This document shows positions 1-4,890 of a stretch of 5,594 bases of DNA, one piece after another. Every line of letters begins with the position of its first letter. Within the stretch, counting starts at the first letter, position 1. A program made the position numbers and the translations under genes. The notes beneath the pieces were generated by a model. That model did no database searches. It saw nothing but the letters and a program-made list of their open reading frames with translations, and was not told the DNA's origin. This stretch comes from Actinomycetes bacterium. Its GTDB lineage: Bacteria > Actinomycetota > Thermoleophilia > Solirubrobacterales > 70-9. The DNA is taken from contig JAEZIQ010000014.1 in NCBI GenBank assembly GCA_023436605.1, positions 1 through 5,594 on the forward strand, in the 5' to 3' direction.

Positions 1-1265
1 GTACTGGAGGTAGGCGATCGCATCCTTGATCTCGGCCCGGTCGTAGAACCTCGTGCCACCGATCACCCGGTAGGCGGTGCCGAAACGGACCAGGGTGTCC
101 TCGAGCACCCGGCTCATCGCGTTCATCCGGTAGAAGACCGCGACGTCAAGCGGCGAGATGCCTTCCTCCTCGACCAGGCGTTCGATCTCGCCCGCCACCC
201 AGCGCGCCTCCTCGTGTTCGTCGGAAAGCCGGACCACCTCGATCTCATCACCCTGGCCGAGGTCGGTCCAGAGCTTCTTCGGCCGCCGGTCGCGGTTGTT
301 CTCGACCACGGCGTTGGCGGCCGAGAGGATGGTCTGGGTCGAGCGGTAGTTCTGCTCGAGCTTGACCACCTTCGCATCCGGGAAGTCCTGTTCGAAGTCG
401 AGGATGTTGCGGATGTCGGCGTGGCGGAAGCCGTAGATCGACTGGTCTTCGTCGCCAACCACGGTCAGGTTCCGGTGCTCGCCGCATAGCAGCTGGAGCA
501 GGCGGTACTGGGCGTGGTTGGTGTCCTGTACTCGTCGACAAGCACGTAGCGGAAGGCCCGCCGCCAGCGCTCTCGAACTTCCGGGAAGAGTTCCAGCACA
601 TTGACCATGCGGACCAGCAGGTCATCGAAGTCCATCGCGTTGGACTCCAGCATCCGCTGCTCATAGAGGGCATAGACCCCGGCCGCCGTGTCCTCGAAGT
701 AGGAGCCGCCCCGCTGCTTGTACTCCTCCGGGTCGATCAGCTCGTTCTTGGCTCCGGAGATCGCGTTCTTGATCGCTCGGGCCGGGAAGCGTTTGGGATC
801 GACGTCGAGTTCCTCCATGGCCCGCTTGATCATGCGGATCGAGTCGGCCTCGTCATAGATCGTGAAAGCCCGGGCGTAGCCGAGCTTTTCCGCGTCACCC
901 CGCAGCATGCGGCCGCAGGCGGAATGGAAGGTTGTGACCCACATTGCCCGGGCCCTGGCGCCGATCAGCTCCTCGACCCGCTCGCGCATCTCGGAAGCGG
1001 CCCGGTTGGTGAAGGTGATTGCGAGGATCTCTCCCGGCCGGGCCCTGCGGGTCGCAAGCAGATGGACGATCCGATGGGTGAGGACCCGGGTCTTGCCGGA
1101 ACCGGCGCCGGCGATCACCAGCAGGGGGCCGTCGCCGTACTCGACCGCTTCCCGCTGGGGCGGGTTCAGACCGTCGGCGAAAAGGTGAGCCGGAGCCCCC
1201 GAACCGGCCTCATCGGGCCCCGGAGAATCGGGCACACCGCCCTCGTAGTTGCTGAGCGCTTCCAC
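1..1265 (-). CDS. pcrA: UvrD/PcrA-type superfamily 1 DNA helicase, 3' end outside window, frameshifted in motif II
   Basis: ATP-dependent 3'-5' DNA helicase of the UvrD/PcrA/Rep family, acting in nucleotide excision repair and replication-fork clearance. Read from a GTG at 1265, the first frame gives a Q-motif (LNPPQREAV, residues 33-41), Walker A (AGAGSGKT, 52-59), motif Ia (TFTNRAA, about 84-90) and TTFHS (111-115), then motif II begins as VDEY (243-246) and is broken. Shifting by one base restores QDTN, then GDEDQSIYGFR (motif III region), QNYRS (motif IV) and an open frame to base 1, about 176 more residues. Motifs V and VI would lie outside the window; family members are about 700-800 residues. 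The first frame alone would stop at 465 after 266 residues. The gene follows cysE by 51 bp on the same strand. The start is uncertain because the first 30 residues are not conserved; a GAGGAAGG lies 13 bases upstream. Identification is very secure; UvrD versus PcrA naming is not. Confidence 0.9.
526..533 (-). other. Single-base deletion breaking the helicase frame in motif II
   Basis: On the minus strand the motif II codons read GTC GAC GAG TAC AGG ACA (V D E Y R T). One extra C after TAC would give GTC GAC GAG TAC CAG GAC ACC (V D E Y Q D T), the exact family motif. On the plus strand this means CCTGTACTC where CCTGGTACTC is expected, with one G missing at about 528/529. Both flanking frames are otherwise open and conserved, so the lesion is recent or is a sequencing or assembly error. 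Confidence 0.88.
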
Positions 1266-1269
1266 CGGT

Positions 1270-1287
1270 CGAGGATACCCTTCCTCG
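1270..1287 (-). promoter_or_regulatory. Hairpin containing the likely helicase ribosome binding site
   Basis: In the 51-bp gap between cysE and the helicase, the minus strand reads CGAGGA-AGGGTA-TCCTCG: a 6-bp perfect stem with a 6-nt loop. Its 5' arm and loop contain GAGGAAGG, the only good Shine-Dalgarno match upstream of the GTG at 1265. There is no U-tract after it, so it does not look like an intrinsic terminator. Folding would hide the ribosome binding site. The structure is seen directly; a regulatory role is inference. Confidence 0.35.
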
Positions 1288-1316
1288 CGGCGGGGCCGGA
1301 TTGACCTTTCGGATGC

Positions 1317-2054
1317 TCAGCCGCCGGCCGACGAGCGGCCTTTCCTGGGTTCTCCCCCGGGTTCCTCGACCTCCGGATGGGGCTCTCCCGAAAGGTCGGC
1401 AACCTGCTTCTCGAGTTCCTTGATCCGGGCCGAGAGGGACTTGACCGCGTCCTGCAGGGGGTCGGGAAGGTGAATCCAGTCGGCATCCGGGCCGTCAGCC
1501 ACTTTGCGCCCTTCGATCCTGACCGGGTGACCGGGATTCCCGACCACCGTCGAGCGCGGCGGGACGTCTTCGACGACCACCGAGTTGGCCCCGATCTTGG
1601 CGCCGTGGCCGACCGTGATCGGACCGAGCAGCTTCGCGCCTGACCCGATCGTCACGTTGTCTTCGACCGTCGGATGCCGTTTCCCGGACTGGAATCCGGT
1701 GCCGCCGAGGGTGACCCCCTGATAGAGCGTCACGTTCTCACCGATCTCGGCCGTTTCTCCGATCACGACTCCGGCCCCGTGATCGATGAAAAGTCCGGGA
1801 CCGATTTTCGCATCGGGGTGGATCTCGATCCCGGTGACCGCCCGGCTCACGTATACGACCGCGAAAGGAAGTAGCGGCACGCCGGAGCGCCGCAGGCGGT
1901 TGGCAAGCCGGTAGGCAAGCAGAGCCTGGACGCCGGGCCAGGTCAGGAGGATCTCGAGCGTCGAGACCCCGGCCGTCGCGGGGTCTCGCCCGCGCGCAGC
2001 GGAAATGTGGGCGCGAAGGCCCCTGAAGGATCGGCTGATCAGATCGTCGGCCAC
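1317..2054 (-). CDS. cysE: Serine O-acetyltransferase (CysE)
   Basis: Transfers acetyl from acetyl-CoA to L-serine, giving O-acetylserine, the committed step of cysteine synthesis in the cytoplasm. The 245-residue product has a short helical N-terminal part (about 1-70, with RDPAT at 23-27 and LLTWPG at 36-41), then a left-handed beta-helix of hexapeptide repeats (about 75-175). FIDHGAGVVIGE (89-100) and GKRHPT (124-129) carry the two family histidines (H92, H127), and VGNPGHPVRI (171-180) ends the acetyltransferase core. Unusually, residues 200-221 form a clean heptad pattern (L200, V204, L207, I211, L214, V218, L221), predicting a coiled coil, followed by a charged Pro/Gly-rich tail ending in Gly-Gly. 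The C-terminal isoleucine used by many CysE proteins to bind CysK is absent. GTG start, 29 bp after the cysK stop; the Shine-Dalgarno is weak (TAGG, 8 bases upstream), so translation may depend on cysK. Likely co-transcribed with rrf2 and cysK. Confidence 0.95.
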   Translation of the reverse strand: MADDLISRSFRGLRAHISAARGRDPATAGVSTLEILLTWPGVQALLAYRLANRLRRSGVPLLPFAVVYVSRAVTGIEIHPDAKIGPGLFIDHGAGVVIGETAEIGENVTLYQGVTLGGTGFQSGKRHPTVEDNVTIGSGAKLLGPITVGHGAKIGANSVVVEDVPPRSTVVGNPGHPVRIEGRKVADGPDADWIHLPDPLQDAVKSLSARIKELEKQVADLSGEPHPEVEEPGGEPRKGRSSAGG

Positions 2055-2083
2055 CGGCCAAGCCTAAAGCTCTGCCGGGTTCC

Positions 2084-3004
2084 TCAGCTGGCGAAAAAGG
2101 GAAGTGACATGTATCGATCGCCGCTGTCACAGACCACGGTGACGATCCTTCCTCCGGCAAGTTCCGGCCTCGCAGCCAGTTCGAGCGCCGCGTGAACGTT
2201 GGCGCCGGCCGAGATCCCGCCGAGGATTCCTTCTCTTGCAGCGAGGTGCCGGGCGGTGCGAAGGGCGTCGTCGTCACTGACCGGAATGACTTCGTCAATC
2301 AGGTCCAGGTCGAGCACTTCGGGGATGAATCCGGCCCCGATGCCCTGGATCCGGTGCGGGCCCATCCGGCCACCCGAGAGTACCGGTGAGGATGCCGGCT
2401 CCACCGCGTAGATCCGGGCGGCGGAACCCTGTTCCTTCAGATACCGGGCCACCCCGGTGATCGTGCCACCGGTCCCGACCCCGCAGACGAAGGCGTCGAC
2501 TTCGCCGCCGGTGTCGGTCCAGACTTCGGGTCCGGTCGAGCGGAAGTGAGCCTCGGGATTGGCCGGATTGGAGAACTGGAGTGGCATGTAGCCGTGGCGC
2601 TCGGCGGCAATTTTCTCGGCCAGGTCCACCGCCTCGTCCATGCCGCCCATCGAGGAGGTCTCCTGAACCTCTGCCCCGTAGGCCCGCAGCAGCTTGGTCC
2701 GTTCCCGGCTCATGCCCTCCGGCATGGTCAGCACCAGCTGGTAGCCGCGGGCGGCGCAGATCATGGCCAGGGCGATTCCGGTGTTGCCGCTGGTCGGTTC
2801 GACGATCACGGACTCGCCCCGGATCAGCTCCCCCCTGGCTTCGGCCGCGCCGATCATCGCCGCGCCGATCCGGTCCTTGACCGAGCCGCCTGGATTGAAG
2901 TACTCGAGCTTGGCGCAGACCTGCGCGTCGAGACCGTCCGCGATCCGGGCCAGCCAGACCAGCGGGGTCCCGCCCACGGTCGCCGATGCCTGCGGGGCAA
3001 TCAA
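2084..3004 (-). CDS. cysK: Cysteine synthase A / O-acetylserine sulfhydrylase (CysK)
   Basis: PLP enzyme (fold type II) that joins O-acetylserine and sulfide to form L-cysteine. The 306-residue product is the usual length. Visible motifs are GGTPLV near the N-terminus (11-16), NPGGSVKDR (37-45) with the PLP-binding lysine K43, the substrate loop TSGNTG (71-76), the PLP phosphate loop GVGTGGT (175-181), SAGAN (265-269) and the C-terminal CDSGDRYMS (292-300). The start is a TTG whose last two bases overlap the upstream rrf2 stop (TTGA). It is supported by GAGGA 10 bases upstream and by the distance to GGTPLV, which is normal for the family. This indicates translational coupling with rrf2. It feeds on the CysE product made by the next gene. 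In Firmicutes CysK also acts as co-regulator of CymR, and the neighbouring Rrf2 protein makes the same double role plausible here. CysM and cystathionine beta-synthase are close relatives, but the length and motifs favour CysK. Confidence 0.96.
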   Translation of the reverse strand: MIAPQASATVGGTPLVWLARIADGLDAQVCAKLEYFNPGGSVKDRIGAAMIGAAEARGELIRGESVIVEPTSGNTGIALAMICAARGYQLVLTMPEGMSRERTKLLRAYGAEVQETSSMGGMDEAVDLAEKIAAERHGYMPLQFSNPANPEAHFRSTGPEVWTDTGGEVDAFVCGVGTGGTITGVARYLKEQGSAARIYAVEPASSPVLSGGRMGPHRIQGIGAGFIPEVLDLDLIDEVIPVSDDDALRTARHLAAREGILGGISAGANVHAALELAARPELAGGRIVTVVCDSGDRYMSLPFFAS

Positions 3005-3399
3005 ATGAAGTACATCCTCGCTGCCGCTTCCTCGGCTTCGCGCTCGTACAGGTCCTGGATCGTGGTTTCGCCGAAGACTCCGCGGAGCGCCCGGACGCCT
3101 TCGGCCCAGATCCCTCCGGCTTCGTCGGCTTCCTGGCCGACTTTGCCGTCCAGCGCCTGAACCACTTCAAGCACGGTGATTTCCCCCGCCGGCCGAGCGA
3201 GGATGTACCCGCCCTTGCTGCCCCGGCGGCTGGTCAGGAGACCGGCCCGCCGCAGGGTCGAAAAGAGCTGTTCGAGGAACTGGTCGGGAATGTTCCGGCG
3301 CTCGGCCAGCTCCTTGACCGGCATCGGCCGATCCCCGGCCCCGGCCAGCTCGACCAGCGCCACGACGGCGTAACGGGATTTCGAGGTAACCGAGATCAC
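3001..3399 (-). CDS. Rrf2-family transcriptional regulator, CymR-like (no Fe-S cysteines)
   Basis: DNA-binding regulator of the Rrf2 family (IscR, NsrR, CymR), 132 residues. A winged helix-turn-helix covers about residues 1-75: the SKSRYAVVAL opening (6-15), the recognition-helix region IPDQFLEQLFSTLRRAG (37-53) and the wing GSKGGYILARP (60-70). A dimerisation helix follows (about 75-90, ITVLEVVQALDG). IscR, NsrR and RsrR-type members carry a three-cysteine cluster site after this helix; this protein has no cysteine anywhere, so it cannot bind such a cluster and resembles CymR, the cysteine-metabolism repressor. The last four residues are Met-Tyr-Phe-Ile, like the hydrophobic tail I recall for Bacillus CymR, which is thought to engage CysK. 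The stop overlaps the cysK start. GTG start with AAGG four bases upstream. Target genes cannot be read from sequence; autoregulation of rrf2-cysK-cysE is the natural guess. Family call is firm; CymR function is inferred. Confidence 0.92.
   Translation of the reverse strand: MISVTSKSRYAVVALVELAGAGDRPMPVKELAERRNIPDQFLEQLFSTLRRAGLLTSRRGSKGGYILARPAGEITVLEVVQALDGKVGQEADEAGGIWAEGVRALRGVFGETTIQDLYEREAEEAAARMYFI
3015..3019 (-). promoter_or_regulatory. Ribosome binding site for cysK inside rrf2
   Basis: GAGGA on the minus strand, 10 bases before the TTG at 3004 and inside the last codons of rrf2. It is the feature that decides for the rare TTG start of cysK, since no ATG or GTG at a suitable distance lies in that frame. 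Confidence 0.6.
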
Positions 3400-3430
3400 C
3401 GCACCTTTTTATCGCATCCGGCGGCAGAAA

Positions 3431-3448
3431 GACTAGTAACCCAGTCAA
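3431..3448 (-). promoter_or_regulatory. Candidate operator and -35 element upstream of rrf2-cysK-cysE
   Basis: In the 69-bp gap between gltX and rrf2 the minus strand carries TTGACTGGGTTACTAGTC. It holds an imperfect inverted repeat (GACTnG / CnAGTC, arms around a short centre, 3431-3446), and its first six bases, TTGACT (3443-3448), match a sigma-70-type -35 box in 5 of 6 positions. No convincing -10 box lies 16-18 bases downstream, so the promoter half is weak. The dyad is of the size bound by dimeric Rrf2 regulators and lies about 32 bases before the rrf2 start, fitting autoregulation. Binding is inference. Confidence 0.3.
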
Positions 3449-3459
3449 GAATTAGGGAT

Positions 3460-3467
3460 TTCCGGAA
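3460..3467. repeat. Short perfect palindrome TTCCGGAA at the gltX/rrf2 junction
   Basis: Perfect 8-bp palindrome immediately after the gltX stop codon and 12 bases from the dyad at 3431-3446. It could be a second operator half or a chance palindrome. The gap shows no hairpin followed by a T-run, so I see no intrinsic terminator between gltX and rrf2, and read-through from gltX is possible. Confidence 0.25.
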
Positions 3468-3468
3468 T

Positions 3469-4890
3469 TCAGGACTGGTCGGAAAGCCTGCTGCGTGCCG
3501 ACTCAAGCCTCGCCAGGGTCTCCTCCCGTCCCAGCGCGGCGACCGACTCGAAGATGCCCGGAGAAATCGTGGTTCCGGTGATCGCGACCCGGATCGGCTG
3601 GAATACCTTGCCCGCGCCGAGCCCGAGTTTCTCCGGCAACGGCTCGATTGCCGCCTGGACGGTCTCGATCGTGAAACCGTCCCGGTTGGGGCCTTCCTCG
3701 CCCGTGGGGACACCGATCAGAGCGGCCTCGACCTCGGTCAGGACCCTTGCGGCGTCACCTTTCATCACCTTGCGCCAGGCCTTCTCGTCCTCGATCGGAG
3801 GCTCGAAAAGGAATCGGATGAGCGGCCAGACCTCCCGCAGGGTCTGGGCTTTTTCCTGGACGACCTCGCAGCCGAAGGCGAAGCGTTCTTCGTTGAGCGG
3901 CCGCCCGCCGGTTTCGGCATCGACGAAGGAACGGACTGCGGCTTTGTACTCCTCGATCGGCAGTTCGCGCATGTAGCGACCGTTAATCCAGCGCAGCTTC
4001 TTTTCGTCGAAGACGGCCGAAGCCTTGCCGACGTCTTCGGGCCGGAACCGCTTGACCAGCTCCTCGGTCGAGAGCAGGGTCTCGTCGTCGCCGGGCCCCC
4101 AGCCGAGCAGGGCGATGTAGTTGCGGATCGCGGCCGGCAGGTAGCCGTCGTCCCTCAGTTCCTGGACCGACGCGGCACCGTGACGCTTCGAGAGCTTCTT
4201 GCCGTCGGGGCCGTGCAGCAGCGGCACGTGGGCGTAGCGAGGAGGCTCGATGCCCAGCGCTTCGAAGACCAGCAGCTGCTTGGGCGTGTTCGAAAGGTGG
4301 TCGTCGCCGCGGATCACCTCGGTGATTCCCATGTCGGCGTCATCGACCGCAACGGCGAAGTTGTAGAGCACCGAACCGTCGCCCCGGGCGATCACGAAAT
4401 CGTCGTAGCTGCGGTTGGGAAAACGCACTTCGCCCCGGATCAGGTCGTCGACGACGGTGTCACCTTCATCCGGCACCCGCAGCCGGATCGCCCCTTCGCC
4501 GTCCTCCGATGGCGTGCCCCGGTAGCCGCGGTCGGCGCCGTGTTCGGCCTTCCAGGCTTTGACGTCATCGGCCGTGGCCGCATCCCGGTAGGCAGCCCCG
4601 GAATCGAGCAGCTTCTCGAGCGCGGCGGCATGTTCCTCGGCCCGGCCGACTTGCGAAATCGGCCCTTCGTCCCAGTCGAGTTCCAGCCACCTCAGCGCGT
4701 CGAGGATCTGGGCCACGTTTTCCGGGGTCGAACGTTCGAGGTCGGTGTCCTCGATTCGAAGCACCAGCTCACCCCCGCTATGCCTCGCGGCCAGCCAGTT
4801 GTACAGTGCGGTTCTGGCTCCCCCGATGTGAAGCGCGCCGGTGGGAGAAGGTGCGAATCTGACCCGGAGGCCGTTTTTTTCGATGCTCAT
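3469..4890 (-). CDS. gltX: Glutamyl-tRNA synthetase
   Basis: Class I aminoacyl-tRNA synthetase that charges tRNA-Glu with glutamate in the cytoplasm. The 473-residue product has the Rossmann catalytic domain with the HIGH-type signature (FAPSPTG 12-18, LHIGG 20-24), VIRGDDHLSN (192-201), the KMSKS-type loop KLSKR (232-236, followed by HG), and an alpha-helical anticodon-binding C-terminal half; length is normal for a bacterial GluRS. The open frame extends 29 codons further upstream to a TTG at 4977, but the ATG at 4890 is preferred because the conserved core begins 8-12 residues later, as in the family. No later in-frame start precedes FAPSPTG. Its ribosome binding site is weak (GGA 13 bases upstream). 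It overlaps the divergent nfo gene by 8 bp at the start codons. The next gene on its strand, rrf2, begins 69 bp after its stop. Whether it also charges tRNA-Gln (with GatCAB) cannot be told here. Confidence 0.96.
   Translation of the reverse strand: MSIEKNGLRVRFAPSPTGALHIGGARTALYNWLAARHSGGELVLRIEDTDLERSTPENVAQILDALRWLELDWDEGPISQVGRAEEHAAALEKLLDSGAAYRDAATADDVKAWKAEHGADRGYRGTPSEDGEGAIRLRVPDEGDTVVDDLIRGEVRFPNRSYDDFVIARGDGSVLYNFAVAVDDADMGITEVIRGDDHLSNTPKQLLVFEALGIEPPRYAHVPLLHGPDGKKLSKRHGAASVQELRDDGYLPAAIRNYIALLGWGPGDDETLLSTEELVKRFRPEDVGKASAVFDEKKLRWINGRYMRELPIEEYKAAVRSFVDAETGGRPLNEERFAFGCEVVQEKAQTLREVWPLIRFLFEPPIEDEKAWRKVMKGDAARVLTEVEAALIGVPTGEEGPNRDGFTIETVQAAIEPLPEKLGLGAGKVFQPIRVAITGTTISPGIFESVAALGREETLARLESARSRLSDQS
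4866..4870 (+). promoter_or_regulatory. Ribosome binding site for nfo, inside gltX
   Basis: GGAGG on the plus strand, 12 bases before the nfo ATG at 4883 and within the first codons of the divergent gltX. The spacing is somewhat long; the spacer contains a run of seven T (4874-4880). Confidence 0.5.
4883..4890. other. Head-to-head 5' overlap of gltX and nfo
   Basis: The plus strand reads ATGCTCAT: ATG (4883-4885) starts nfo, and CAT (4888-4890) is the ATG of gltX on the other strand. Both starts are fixed by conserved motifs within a few residues (IGAHVS in nfo, FAPSPTG in gltX), so neither gene can be shortened to remove the overlap. Each promoter and leader must therefore lie inside the other gene's coding region. 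Confidence 0.85.

Noticed and set aside
123..673. Open frames on both strands inside the helicase region (for example 123-458 minus, 214-489 plus, 248-673 minus).
   Set aside because: They are low-complexity Arg/Ser/Pro-rich shadows of the helicase frame, which is conserved through this region in the frame restored after the deletion.
2963..2980. CysK has GGTPLV instead of the common GNTPLV.
   Set aside because: The second position of this motif varies among true CysK proteins (for example His in E. coli), and all catalytic motifs are intact.
3400..3468. Possible intrinsic terminator after gltX.
   Set aside because: No stem of useful length is followed by a T-run on the minus strand; the short A-run there precedes the rrf2 start and serves as part of its ribosome binding site.
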